A stretch of DNA of 30,452 nt, taken from assembly GCA_049644265.1 (NCBI GenBank), contig JBARRO010000184.1, positions 1-30,452 on the forward strand, written 5' to 3'. A model generated the notes under the pieces. That model worked only from the letters and a program-made list of their open reading frames with translations. It ran no database searches and was not told the DNA's origin. The number at the start of each line of letters is the position of its first letter. Positions within the stretch are counted from its first letter, which is position 1. Both the position numbers and the translations under genes were made by a program. Shown piece by piece: positions 16,742-25,607 of this stretch. This stretch comes from JBARRO01 sp049644265 (GTDB lineage Bacteria; Bacteroidota; Ignavibacteria; UBA10030).

Positions 16742-17323
16742 GTGGAAAAAATACAGGTCGATATTCTGGGGCTTTCGACAAGTCCGTCGAGCGGCGGCGC
16801 ATATGCCCTTATTCTGAAGGAGCTGAACGGACCCCGAAGACTGCCGATCATTATCGGCGCTTTTGAAGCGCAGTCGATCGCCCTGGAAATGGAAGGCATC
16901 AAACCGCCGCGCCCGCTGACCCACGACCTGATGAAGAGCATTATCGACACCCTCGGTGGAGGGCTGAGTGATGTCACCATCAACGAGCTGCGCGACGGAA
17001 CGTTTTATGCCCGCCTGAGCATGGACAGTCAGGAAATCGATTCGCGGCCGAGCGATGCCATTGCGCTCGCTGTGCGTTTTGGCGTTCCGATTTTTGTTGC
17101 GGACAAAGTGATGGAGGAAGCGGCCTTTGTACCTGAGAATGAGGAAGCGGAAAAAGCCACCCCGCCTCCGGCAAAGCAAGAACCGGAAGAAAAGCCCAAG
17201 CAAAAACTCTCCAAACTCGACCAGCTACAGCACCAACTGAGCGAGGCGATCGCCAAGGAAGACTACGAAAAGGCCGCAAAGCTTCGGGACGAGATCAAGA
17301 AGCTTCAGGCCCGCAATTCCTGA
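16742..17323 (+). CDS. DUF151 bifunctional-nuclease family protein with UVR motif
   Basis: A 193-aa protein. Residues 1-~135 are the DUF151/BFN domain: VDILGLSTSPSSGGAYALIL, LPIIIGAFEAQSIALEME, THDLM, and the signature DSRPSDAIALAVR (~100-112). A charged, Pro-rich linker follows, then a UVR (UvrB/UvrC) motif at ~157-190 (LQHQLSEAIAKEDYEKAAKLRDEI). This pairing is common in Bacteroidota-type genomes. GTG start with AGAGGGA upstream; no competing ATG fits the conserved start. Nuclease activity is family-based, and the cellular role is not settled. Confidence 0.93.
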   Translation: MEKIQVDILGLSTSPSSGGAYALILKELNGPRRLPIIIGAFEAQSIALEMEGIKPPRPLTHDLMKSIIDTLGGGLSDVTINELRDGTFYARLSMDSQEIDSRPSDAIALAVRFGVPIFVADKVMEEAAFVPENEEAEKATPPPAKQEPEEKPKQKLSKLDQLQHQLSEAIAKEDYEKAAKLRDEIKKLQARNS

Positions 17324-17406
17324 TGCTGCAACCGCAGGCGCATCACTCTCAATCTTAACCTCAACCTCATCCTTAACCTATTCTACTCAACCCAGGAGGT
17401 TCTTCC

Positions 17407-18204
17407 GTGAACAATCCGACTTTTGCGGCGCGTCTTCTTTGCGTGCCAGTTCTCTCCGCCTCCTTGTATCTTGCTACCGCATTCGCACAGCCAGCATCTA
17501 CTCAAGTAGACTCCCTCATCGCTCTCGGCGACAACTTTTCCACAAAGCAATTCAACAACGAAAAGGCCCTCGAGGCATTCCTCAAAGCGCTGACTCTGGC
17601 GCCCAACAGCGATGAAATTCTGTGGCGCATTAGCCGCGCATACGTCGATATCGGTGAGCATTTGCCCGTCCACACGGATGAAGAGAAACAAAAACAACTG
17701 GAGACCTACGAAAAGAGCCTCAGCTTTGCGGAGAAGGCGATTGTGGCCAATCCAAAGAGTTCGATGGCTTTTACGAGGCGTGCAATTGCCAACGGCCGGA
17801 TTGCCTTGTTCAAGGGCGTGTGGGATGCCCCGGGTCTTGTAAAACAGACGAAAGCCGATTGCGAGACTGCCATTACTCTGGACTCATCCAACGCGGCGGC
17901 GTTCTACGTCCTGGGCCGTACCCACGCAAAAGTCAGCGAGAAGCCGAGGATTATTCGCTGGCCCCTAGGTTTGAGCTGGGCGAACCTCGATGATGCAGTG
18001 ACGAACTACGAACGTGCAATCTCCCTGCGACCTGGTTTTATCATGTATCGGCTCGACTACGCGCGCACGTTGATTGAACAGGAGAAGTTCGATAAGGCGC
18101 GTGAACAGCTAACGACGATTGGCACGTTGTCCACGGAAGATGAAGACGACTCGGATTTTCGTAAAGAGGCGAAGGATCTGATCGAGGAGATTAAGGGGAA
18201 GTAG
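17407..18204 (+). CDS. Exported TPR-repeat protein
   Basis: A 265-aa protein with a signal peptide (residues 1-~27, ending LATAFA before QPAS). The mature part is helical with TPR-type units at roughly 36-65, 84-118, 145-175 and 188-235 (for example NEKALEAFLKALTLAPNSDEILWRISRAYVDIGEH). It resembles RMD-like TPR proteins, and its partners are unknown. GTG start with a perfect AGGAGG at 17394-17399, 7 nt upstream. A terminator follows at 18228. Confidence 0.85.
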   Translation: MNNPTFAARLLCVPVLSASLYLATAFAQPASTQVDSLIALGDNFSTKQFNNEKALEAFLKALTLAPNSDEILWRISRAYVDIGEHLPVHTDEEKQKQLETYEKSLSFAEKAIVANPKSSMAFTRRAIANGRIALFKGVWDAPGLVKQTKADCETAITLDSSNAAAFYVLGRTHAKVSEKPRIIRWPLGLSWANLDDAVTNYERAISLRPGFIMYRLDYARTLIEQEKFDKAREQLTTIGTLSTEDEDDSDFRKEAKDLIEEIKGK

Positions 18205-18227
18205 GGAGTGTGACACTGTGGTAAAAG

Positions 18228-18262
18228 AAGGCCCTCGTAAAATGTGAGGGCCTTGTTGTTTC
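18228..18262 (+). terminator. Intrinsic terminator after the TPR gene
   Basis: 9-bp perfect stem AAGGCCCTC (18228-18236) and GAGGGCCTT (18246-18254), 9-nt loop, then a T-rich tail (GTTGTTTC). It lies 24 bp after the TPR stop codon, between convergent genes. Its tail in the leftward direction is weak, so it mainly serves the plus strand. Confidence 0.85.
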
Positions 18263-18271
18263 TGGGGATTC

Positions 18272-18931
18272 TTACGATGGGAACTCGACTCTCATCCTGA
18301 ACGAATCAAAAAACTCCTGCGCGGCCTTCCCGAATTGATTTGGACGAGGATCGGAATGAGGCTTGCGAACAGAACCATCTGGTCTGCAAATACCAACCGA
18401 GTATAAGGTCGCAATAATGCCCGTACGATTCGACGCCAACATCTCTTTCCTCAAGAATTCCCCCCAGAGCTTCTCAATCATCGCCGTGTAGGCTGCAGCA
18501 TAGTGAATGTTCCACCATGGCTCATTGAGTCTTTCGATGCGCTCTGATTCGGACGTTGCAGCAGGAATAAGTTGCTCCAGTGAGTCGCCGAGATAGAACG
18601 GGCTCTCCCGGTTTACAAGTTGTTCCTCAACCCATCCTGCCGTCTTGACCTTCACTTGAGCCAACCCTACTGAGCTATTATAACCGGATCTTGCCAAAAC
18701 ATAATCAACAACCTGCTCTCCTGACCTAACGTTCAAAGATTGCTCGGCGTATACGATACCGGCTAGGAGTCGTGGCGAGAAGTGAAACCTCGTTGCCGCG
18801 ACTCTTATTTCTTCCTGCTTCTCCCGAATCAGATCTTCAGCTTTGTCCTGAGCTCTTGCCGGGTTTGCGAGAATGAGTAGCAAAAGAAACGGACGCCAGA
18901 AGATTCTCTGGCGTCCAATGGAGGAGGTCAC
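18272..18931 (-). CDS. Exported lysozyme/lytic-transglycosylase-like protein (copy 2)
   Basis: A 219-aa paralogue of the protein at 4286-4978. The GTG start at 18931 is 1 nt after the stop of the T9SS gene, so translation is probably coupled. Signal peptide: FWRPFLLLLILANPARA. The core keeps the putative catalytic Glu63 in YAEQSLNV and the GYNSSVGLAQVK block. SESERIERLN and QFGK-AQEFFDSFRMR are nearly invariant between the copies, and the WRP motif before the membrane core is shared too. Least conserved is a ~10-residue stretch around 'LRKEMLASN'. Function as cell-wall hydrolase is inferred from fold motifs. Its position right behind the giant gene, as in copy 1, suggests the pair works together. 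Confidence 0.75.
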   Translation of the reverse strand: MTSSIGRQRIFWRPFLLLLILANPARAQDKAEDLIREKQEEIRVAATRFHFSPRLLAGIVYAEQSLNVRSGEQVVDYVLARSGYNSSVGLAQVKVKTAGWVEEQLVNRESPFYLGDSLEQLIPAATSESERIERLNEPWWNIHYAAAYTAMIEKLWGEFLRKEMLASNRTGIIATLYSVGICRPDGSVRKPHSDPRPNQFGKAAQEFFDSFRMRVEFPS

Positions 18932-18932
18932 G

Positions 18933-20598
18933 TTACTTTACCAAGATCATCCGCTTGGTGTCACGGAATGTTCCTGCTACAATGCGATACAGATAGACCC
19001 CCGAAGGGAAGTTGCTTAGATCGGCAGTTACCGAGTGTTGGCCTGCAGCAAACCCTCTGTCTGCGAGGACCTGCAATTCCTCACCGAGTGCATTGTAGAG
19101 TTTCAGCAGGACATTTTCCGCTTGCGGCAGATCGAACACGATGGTCGTCGTCGGATTGAATGGATTTGGGTAGTTCTGGTGAAGAGCGAAGCTATTGGGA
19201 ATCTCCGTCTTCGCAGATGATTTCTGCATGCTGGAGTTTTTCGTAGTTGGAGTTTCCGTGATGAAATAGTCGTCGACAATGACTGGGTTAGTTTCGATAG
19301 CTCTTCCAAGCAGGGATGCCTCGAGATACACCTCCTTGCCTTCCAAGGCTTTCATATCTACCTCCGCTTCGTGGTATAATCCGAAGGTATGATCCTGTGC
19401 CTTAGACAGCTCGGAACAAGGCACATCCCAAACGGTCTTTAACACTACATTTGTGGTTGCGTCAAGAATTCGCAGACTTGCAATCGGATATCCACCTGAT
19501 GAAGTTACCGATGAAGGAACAGAGAGCCTTTTCGCATAAATTGCAGCTGCGAGCGATAGTGTCTTCGAGCCGTTATCAACCGTAAAGGACTGAGAACGAT
19601 AGGCCCATTCCCCTGAACCTGTGCTTGGATCCCAAGCATTGGCGTGTCGTATTGTTTGACTCCCGTAACTCATTTTTGCAAGTTCGAAGGCAAGCAGGCC
19701 TGATGGAGCGAATGTTGTTTTCTGCTGTTCTGTTTCTATCTCCTTCGAGGCCTTGGCAAAATCCGCTAATCCATGCCGATTCCAGCGATAGGGAAGTTCC
19801 GTCTCAGTCGGTATATCCTCAGAAACCTGATTAGCTGCTAACGGAACGTCAGGCGCTCGTTGGGCAGGCGGAGGCCAGGACGTGTTCTTCGAAATGGTCC
19901 AATCGGATTTTCGCCACATAACTTTTGAACTTCCCTGCTCACCCACTACCGCAGTCATGTTTGGATAGGTTCCTCCATAACTTCCCGAGGCAATCACGGT
20001 TGGAGAGGACCAGCTGTAATTCGAGTATGTGCCTCTCGTAATACTGCCGCTATTACTCCATATGAGAGACAAATCGAAATTATCTGACCGGCCACCAAGC
20101 GTGGGTCTCAGGTCTGCAGGGTAGTCGTAAGAATATGACTGAATCGCACTCTGCCATTCTCCTCCAGAGACCGAAAATCGCGGTCGAACGCATACGGACG
20201 ATCCCCCTTCGACGACGTTATATCGGTTTTGCCAGGCTACGACTGGAGTGCCGAAGGTAGCAGTGAGACAGGGGGTCTGGTTCCATTCCCAGTCAGATGG
20301 AGATACCTGCTCCGTTCCCGTCCAAGCATAGACACCACCTCCTTGGTGGGTCACTGAATTGAAGTAGATTGATGCATAGGAAATATTCTCGTACACCAGT
20401 TGCCACGGATTGAGATCGTAGTTGGGATTATAAATGAGCGATGGGTTTTTGCAGTAGGCGTTTGTATTCGGGACGCTTCCCACGTTATCCCACACATTAA
20501 CATTCGTGCGTTTCTTGGCGATGATAGATCCACCGCCGCTATAGTAGCGGTTGTAGACAACCATGCCATTTGCCCACGACTGGTGTCCAGCTGAGGGG
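18933..20598 (-). pseudogene. C-terminal part of split T9SS matrixin-like protein
   Basis: The 3' continuation of the gene that starts at 22029, shifted by one base. It holds the rest of the propeller-like region (for example NAYCKNPSLIYNPNYDLNPWQLVYE), the conserved module with GLLAFELAKM and LKTVWDVP, and the T9SS type A sorting domain from NSFALHQNYPNPFNPTTT to the end (MILVK). An open frame begins at 20693 but those first residues do not match the paralogue. Removing one base from the C run at 20595-20598 (minus strand) gives one 1031-aa protein. It could be a real mutation or an assembly error. Confidence 0.8.
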
Positions 20599-22029
20599 AT
20601 TGTAGCCAGGTGTTGGCTCGTAGGTTGGCACTGTTTCGATCGAACGCCATGACCAGCTACCGCTGTTGTAATAGCGTTCCCTGAAGTACACATTGGCGTT
20701 AGAAGTGTTTACCCAGACAATTTGAGCAGACGCGTTATAGCTGTCGATTGTGAATACATCGATCGAAGGGTTGTGGTTATTGCCTGAGCCGTCACTCACC
20801 AGAACTTCATTCGACCATGTTCCACCGTTGGTGGACGAACTATACCAGATATCGCCTCCACTTTCATAAACCATATGGTGAATAGTAGTTGACCCGTTAA
20901 CCTGAACAACCATCTTGCGTTGATTGTTGTAGCCGGTTGCGTCGGAGTATGAGGATGCTTGATAGGCTTTGTGAATGGCGTATCCGGAAAAATTGTTTGT
21001 AAAGAACCTCGGATTTTGAGTTGATCCATCGCTCCAGTTGATAAATGAAAATCCCGAGGGTGGAATGGCTTCAAGGGTATCGGCTCCGATCAGATGCCCA
21101 GAAAAGGACGTTCCCTCATTCACACTGTTTACTAAATAGTTAGCGGTTATGGATCCTCCGTCTCCGGATTGAGCCGCAGCCAAGGTCACTGCATACAAAT
21201 TCGTGTAGTTGGCAACATAGTGTCCTTCCCCGGTTATCTGAATGGATAAATTTGTCTCCTCTCGATCACCTGTCCAATTCACAAATTGTTGAGGGAACCC
21301 CCCCATCGTCTGTCCGGTGACTGTTGTAAGAGTTATTGGAAATTGAGTGGAGCGACGGTCCAGTGCAGTGTACCCTTCTGAGCTGAGTGAGACTGAACCA
21401 CTTCCTACGAGCATTTCACCCCCTCCTGAGTTGTCGCCAAATGTGTTCTTTAGATTGAATGTAATGTTGGGATTGTAAAGGTTGAGCGCCCAACAGCGTT
21501 CAGTGTTCCCGAGACCACCCTGGACTACGTTATTGCAGGTTCCGTCGCTGCCGATGTACGTCCCCATTACTCCGTCACCATGGTGGCCGTCATCGAGGAA
21601 AACGTGCCCCATCTCATGAAGAATGTTTATTCTTAGCGCCAGTGCCGGCCAATTGGATCTATTTGTTATATGGATAACAAAGTACCCATCATCTCCTTCT
21701 GTATCGCCACAATAGGTCACTCCATTCTCAAAAACGATCGTGATGTTGGCCTCCTCAGCTGATTCGGCTTCCGTGAAAGTTACTACTGTTCCCAATCCGT
21801 TTACCGCAGACATCCAACTGGCGGCTGAGAATTCAACATCCTCTCGAATATCAGCCACGGTCACCGGGGAACCATCTGAGTACGAGGAGTTTAATCCTGT
21901 GGACTGCACCCACCAAGTGTAAGATGACCCATGAAGATTTTGCTCATAAGGATTAGACGAACACTCCTGAGCATTTACAACTGAGACGGTCAGGAGAGTT
22001 AGAATTACAACAAGCAATAGAGTTTTCAT
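20539..22029 (-). CDS. N-terminal part of T9SS-exported matrixin-like metalloprotease (frameshifted)
   Basis: Signal peptide at 1-20 (VVNA before QECS). Residues ~35-190 look like a matrixin-type domain: a Trp-rich start (YTWWVQSTGLN), VTFTEAESAEEANITIVF, then HEMGHVFLDDGHHGDGVMG (138-156) with an HExxH zinc site and a Met-turn-like VMG. The third ligand His149 is one residue later than in the canonical HExxHxxGxxH. Bacterial-Ig-like or repeat segments follow (VNWTGDREETNL, FINWSDGSTQNP), then the propeller-like region starting YNNQRKM that is shared with the protein at 254-4258. Reading stops at 20539 because of the frameshift near 20595. AAGGA lies about 7 nt before the ATG. Confidence 0.8.
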   Translation of the reverse strand: MKTLLLVVILTLLTVSVVNAQECSSNPYEQNLHGSSYTWWVQSTGLNSSYSDGSPVTVADIREDVEFSAASWMSAVNGLGTVVTFTEAESAEEANITIVFENGVTYCGDTEGDDGYFVIHITNRSNWPALALRINILHEMGHVFLDDGHHGDGVMGTYIGSDGTCNNVVQGGLGNTERCWALNLYNPNITFNLKNTFGDNSGGGEMLVGSGSVSLSSEGYTALDRRSTQFPITLTTVTGQTMGGFPQQFVNWTGDREETNLSIQITGEGHYVANYTNLYAVTLAAAQSGDGGSITANYLVNSVNEGTSFSGHLIGADTLEAIPPSGFSFINWSDGSTQNPRFFTNNFSGYAIHKAYQASSYSDATGYNNQRKMVVQVNGSTTIHHMVYESGGDIWYSSSTNGGTWSNEVLVSDGSGNNHNPSIDVFTIDSYNASAQIVWVNTSNANVYFRERYYNSGSWSWRSIETVPTYEPTPGYNPLSWTPVVGKWHGCLQPLL

Positions 22030-22139
22030 AGAAATTTCCTTTTGTCTTAGTGTTTTCTTAACTTGTCCAACGCAAATAGGCAGGGTGCTCTCTGAGGACC
22101 CCAGGTGAAGAGCCTGATAGCTTCTATTTGCTGTTGCAG

Positions 22140-22169
22140 AGCGGAGTGGCGGTGCTACGTCACTCCGCT
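22140..22169 (-). terminator. Hairpin after the lipoprotein gene, possible terminator
   Basis: 9-bp perfect stem AGCGGAGTG and CACTCCGCT with a 12-nt loop, 25 bp downstream of the lipoprotein stop and in the leader of the matrixin-like gene. The T-rich tail is on the plus-strand side only, so as a leftward terminator it is weak and could instead be a leader structure. Confidence 0.35.
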
Positions 22170-22194
22170 TTCTTGTTAAGATAGCCTTCTTCGC

Positions 22195-23313
22195 TTACCT
22201 CCCGTGATAGATGAAAGATTTCCCTCCGTCTGTCCCAACTACAAACAGTTCATTTTCAGCTCCCCAAACGCCGAAATTCAAGACATTGTTGTTGACCAAG
22301 GCGGGATATTGGTAGAAGTCGGATCCGTTGTAGTGAAAAACCGTACAGTTGGCACCAACCGCAAAAAACGAGTCGTCAGAATATCCCCAAATCCTGAAGA
22401 GCGAACTTTGAGTACTCAATATTTTTGTCCACTTTGTTCCGTCTCTCCGAAAGACCCCACGTCCAACCGAATACAACGTGCCTGTTGGACTCGCCCACAG
22501 ATCATTTGTGCCGAATCCGTAAGTCCCGTCCAGAGTGCTGTCCACGACAGCCCACGTAGCTCCTATTCTTTGAAAAAAATAGAACATGGTGATATCCGCG
22601 GAAGATGAAACAAACCCCAGCCCATAGACTTGCTTATCCAACCCAGTGCAAATATCCCTGAGGATGAAGGAACTACCCTCGCGAACTGATAGCGGAATTG
22701 AGTCCCTTTCCCACACCACCCCGTTGTAGTGCAGTACATTTCCAAAGTACCCGCAGGCCCAAATATCGTCTGAGTTGGTCCCATTGACACTCAATAATGT
22801 CCCAGGAACGCGGACCTTGAATTCCTGCCAACTCACTCCATCGTACCTTATGATGAGGTTGCTGTCAATAAGATTGGGCGGGGGGTTCAGATTAGTCCAA
22901 AAACGTTCGCCAACGAACCACATGTTGTTCGCAGAGAGAACCACCAGAGAATTGATGTCGCCAATAGGGGGGATGGGACCCCCTTCTTCAGTGCTATACC
23001 TTGTTGTCTTCCATTGCTTTCCATCAAATCGGAACATTGACCTTGCGCTTGAGCCGCTATTATGGCCACACACGAAAACGTTTGTCGTCGAACTACCACC
23101 AATATCTGACATCGCCAGTTGGTAACCACTTGGATCGGTGAGTGTGTCAACTGTGAAAGCATATTCTCGTGGACTTTTTGCTTGAGGGGGCGGTGGCGTG
23201 CCAACATCTCGGCATCCGCTGGAGAAAAGAGGCGAAAGGACTACTATCAGAATCATTACCAATATGTTTCTTCTGATCTTTCGAAGGCAATGGCCATCAA
23301 ATTTATGTCTCAT
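22195..23313 (-). CDS. Lipoprotein with beta-propeller-like repeats
   Basis: A 372-aa protein from the ATG at 23313; an ATG at 23343 is possible, and the longer frame up to 23502 has no signal-like start. The N-terminus has a charged stretch (RKIRR), a hydrophobic core (ILVMILIVVLSPL) and a lipobox FSSGC, so it should be a lipoprotein. The body repeats a motif of the form 'DIWxxGxxGxVLHYNGxxWxxD' (for example DDIWACGYFGNVLHYNG, NDLWASPTGTLYSVGRG, DSFFAVGANCTVFHYNG), typical of surface propellers. Function unknown. It precedes the matrixin-like gene by 165 bp in the same direction. Confidence 0.75.
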   Translation of the reverse strand: MRHKFDGHCLRKIRRNILVMILIVVLSPLFSSGCRDVGTPPPPQAKSPREYAFTVDTLTDPSGYQLAMSDIGGSSTTNVFVCGHNSGSSARSMFRFDGKQWKTTRYSTEEGGPIPPIGDINSLVVLSANNMWFVGERFWTNLNPPPNLIDSNLIIRYDGVSWQEFKVRVPGTLLSVNGTNSDDIWACGYFGNVLHYNGVVWERDSIPLSVREGSSFILRDICTGLDKQVYGLGFVSSSADITMFYFFQRIGATWAVVDSTLDGTYGFGTNDLWASPTGTLYSVGRGVFRRDGTKWTKILSTQSSLFRIWGYSDDSFFAVGANCTVFHYNGSDFYQYPALVNNNVLNFGVWGAENELFVVGTDGGKSFIYHGR

Positions 23314-23760
23314 CCGTGTGAGATCAGAAAGGAAACCTCGCATGGAGACTATTGGTAGATTCAATGCATTTATCGTTTGATTCACGCACACTCCATTGTA
23401 TTGGGGAATCCTAAACAAGAGTATGCAAAAAATGACGCGGTCTTTCAACCCAGGTTGTTGAAGGTCACAGAAGGAGAGATTGTCGGAATAGGCGTGAGGC
23501 ATGACCCCTCTTTGAGCACGAGTCCCGCCCGAAACTCAGCTCTTTATAGAGTGATGAATCCGTTTTGAGAATCGAGGTTGGATCCCGGATTATCGGAATG
23601 GAGAACTACACAGGAAGGAATCCCCCTCGAAGATTCTAACGTGTTAAGGAAACAATAATCGTGCCCATCCATCTCACGGAATCTCAACTCAAATCCTGCT
23701 TCTCGTTTCCTATTCTCGCAGAATTCTCAATTGCAGTTCGCACGGATGACAGAAATGCTG
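23314..23760. other. Intergenic region without a clear gene
   Basis: 447 bp between the lipoprotein start and the end of the GGDEF gene. It must hold the lipoprotein promoter, but I see no convincing -35/-10 pair and no strong hairpin. The open frame running to 23502 lacks coding character before 23343. Confidence 0.5.
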
Positions 23761-24813
23761 TCAACTTTGGGACGTGTTCAAAATTTTCTCCGAGGAGGGA
23801 TCTTCCTTTGGAGTGAAATGAAACACCCTGTTGCGCCCAGTCCTCTGGGCTTCAAAGAGCGCCTCCTTAACTGAGAGAAGCAGGGTGTGGAGAGTTCCGC
23901 CGTTTTCGGGATACGTCGCAACGCCGATGCTTACCGTCGTCTTGATATGTTGCCCGGTGAATTCGGCTTCCTCGACTGCAAGGCGTAACTCGTTGGCCAG
24001 CGTCACCGCCTCATCGAACGATGTATTCGACCGTTCGATCACAATTTCATCGAACCCATACCTCCCCGCCGCATCGATGCTGCGCACATGCGAACGCACG
24101 AGCCCGGCAATCTCCCGTAACAACTTCTTCGAGGTGTCATACCCATACGTAAGAGCGATGTGTTTGAAGTTGTCGACGTCGAGAAGCAGGAGGGCAAAAT
24201 TTTCCCCAAAACTTATCCCTCGTTCCAGGCTGAGATGAAGCTGCTCCAGAAAAGCGACATACTTGTCCAGGCCTGTCTCATGATCAATGCGATCGAGCCG
24301 AAGATTCTCCTCAAACAACTGCGACTTCGACAACGCAAGCGCGGCAAAATCCGCAAAGGTTTGAAGAATCCGAATGTCAGCTTCTTCGAAAACGTTGGGC
24401 TGGAGCGAATCGGCGTGAAGGTATCCGAGCGTGCGGTGCTCTGCTGAAATCTGAACGCAGAGACAGGATCCGAACTGCGACTCGAGCTTCACTTCGCTGG
24501 CGATGTCGGGCTGAAGCCCGCTGTCGGCAATAAAGATAGGCCTCCCGGTCCACAGCAGTTGGCCGATTGGTCCCGTGGCCAGCTTGCGGCGGAACATGTT
24601 CGAAAAAGTTAACGAAACGCCGTGACCGTTCGCAATGTTCAGGTATTCCGTCTTGGGATCCACAAGGATGACGGCACAGGTCCGACATTTGTACATGCGA
24701 ACAATGCGGTCGACGATGAGATGAAGAACTTTTTCGTGTTGGTTGGTGGATTTCAGAAGGCTGAGAATCTCAGACACGAAGCTGAGACACTCTTCGTGAT
24801 GGAGGGCGCTCAT
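23761..24813 (-). CDS. GAF-GGDEF protein with degenerate active site
   Basis: 350 aa from the ATG at 24813, chosen because AAAGGAG lies 9 nt upstream; the ATG at 24822 would sit directly on that site, and the frame extending to 25107 has no family match. Residues ~20-165 are a GAF sensor domain (VLHLIVDRIVRMYKCRTCAVILVD, LGYLHADS). Residues ~180-340 are a GGDEF domain (DHETGLDKY, LLLLDVDNFKHI, SIGVATYP). The signature motif reads GFDEI instead of GGDEF, so cyclic-di-GMP synthesis is doubtful, while an RSID five residues before it keeps the RxxD inhibitory-site pattern. It may act as a c-di-GMP receptor or a regulator. No membrane segment. Confidence 0.88.
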   Translation of the reverse strand: MSALHHEECLSFVSEILSLLKSTNQHEKVLHLIVDRIVRMYKCRTCAVILVDPKTEYLNIANGHGVSLTFSNMFRRKLATGPIGQLLWTGRPIFIADSGLQPDIASEVKLESQFGSCLCVQISAEHRTLGYLHADSLQPNVFEEADIRILQTFADFAALALSKSQLFEENLRLDRIDHETGLDKYVAFLEQLHLSLERGISFGENFALLLLDVDNFKHIALTYGYDTSKKLLREIAGLVRSHVRSIDAAGRYGFDEIVIERSNTSFDEAVTLANELRLAVEEAEFTGQHIKTTVSIGVATYPENGGTLHTLLLSVKEALFEAQRTGRNRVFHFTPKEDPSSEKILNTSQS

Positions 24814-25174
24814 CGCAGTCATCTCCTTTCTCGGTGTACAGGTCAGACTGGACCGATGGTAAGAAAGCGGAACATGTGGTCTCGCCGAGGGGAGAGAAGC
24901 TTGTTCGGAGCAACGATCTCTCCCGAGACCCTTTGAGGGTCTGCAACAACCATACCAGCGCACACTCACGAAAGAGTGGGGTGGAAGTGTGGATTCAGGA
25001 GAATTCGAACTCTCTGCCTTACCGGTTATTACAAATGGGAGGAGAGATTGGGAAAACAAGAGGGGACCGGGATGAATCAGTCCACTGGTGGGTAGTAATA
25101 GTGCCACAACAATTCAAAAAGAGGCACACAAGGGTCCTTAGTCTGCATCTTGTGTTTTTTGTAGCGGACTCAAA
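24814..25174. other. Intergenic region with short hairpins
   Basis: 361 bp upstream of the GGDEF gene. It contains a perfect 7-bp hairpin AGACCCT-TTG-AGGGTCT (24926-24942), a CACTC/GAGTG hairpin (24963-24978) and a near-palindrome around TTCGAA (25000-25015). None has a T-run, and they do not match a riboswitch I recognise. No coding frame is convincing here. Confidence 0.4.
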
Positions 25175-25594
25175 CTATCGTTTTGCGCCTCGGATCTTTT
25201 GTTCGCGAAGTGATTGCACCAATTCACCCACCCACGCACTTACCAAGGCAATGACCATGGCGCTCACGGCCCAAATTCCAACAATCCCTGCAGAATGCCA
25301 GCTGAGCGATCGTCCCCAGAACCGCTCGAAGAGCAACGCGAGAGTAAGGATGTAGAACAAGGCGGAAATCGCCGGCTCCAGAATGGTTATTCCTCTCGAA
25401 CGGTATCCGACATAGAACGCGATAAAGGCCAGACCCGTGACGAGCCATGTTCCCTTGTCCTCCAGCCCGACTCTGGAAAAACTCGCGAGCAGATACGACG
25501 GAAGAAGATGGAACACGACGAAGAAGCAATACCCCACCCCCACCCACCGCCAGTCTATTTTTTGCAAGGGCTTTATTGTTCCCTGGTTTTCCAT
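25175..25594 (-). CDS. Small four-helix membrane protein
   Basis: 139 aa from the ATG at 25594, with AAGGAG 9 nt upstream; the longer frame to 25744 overlaps the preceding gene. Four predicted membrane segments at ~17-37, 49-65, 72-90 and 102-123, and a basic C-terminal tail (REQKIRGAKR) likely in the cytosol. No family recognised. It is the last of three overlapping or adjacent membrane-protein genes and starts 13 bp after the stop of the previous one. Confidence 0.7.
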   Translation of the reverse strand: MENQGTIKPLQKIDWRWVGVGYCFFVVFHLLPSYLLASFSRVGLEDKGTWLVTGLAFIAFYVGYRSRGITILEPAISALFYILTLALLFERFWGRSLSWHSAGIVGIWAVSAMVIALVSAWVGELVQSLREQKIRGAKR

Positions 25595-25607
25595 TGCGGT
25601 ATGCTCC

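Noticed and set aside
17349..17386. Degenerate CTTAACCT/CTCAACCT repeats before the TPR gene
   Set aside because: Too short and irregular to call a repeat array; likely a simple-sequence leader.
24995..25016. tRNA T-arm-like GTTCGAAT on the minus strand
   Set aside because: The base after the loop is T instead of C, and no acceptor, D or anticodon arms can be formed upstream.
24814..25107. N-terminal extension of the GAF-GGDEF protein
   Set aside because: No coding character, while a strong AAAGGAG supports the start at 24813.
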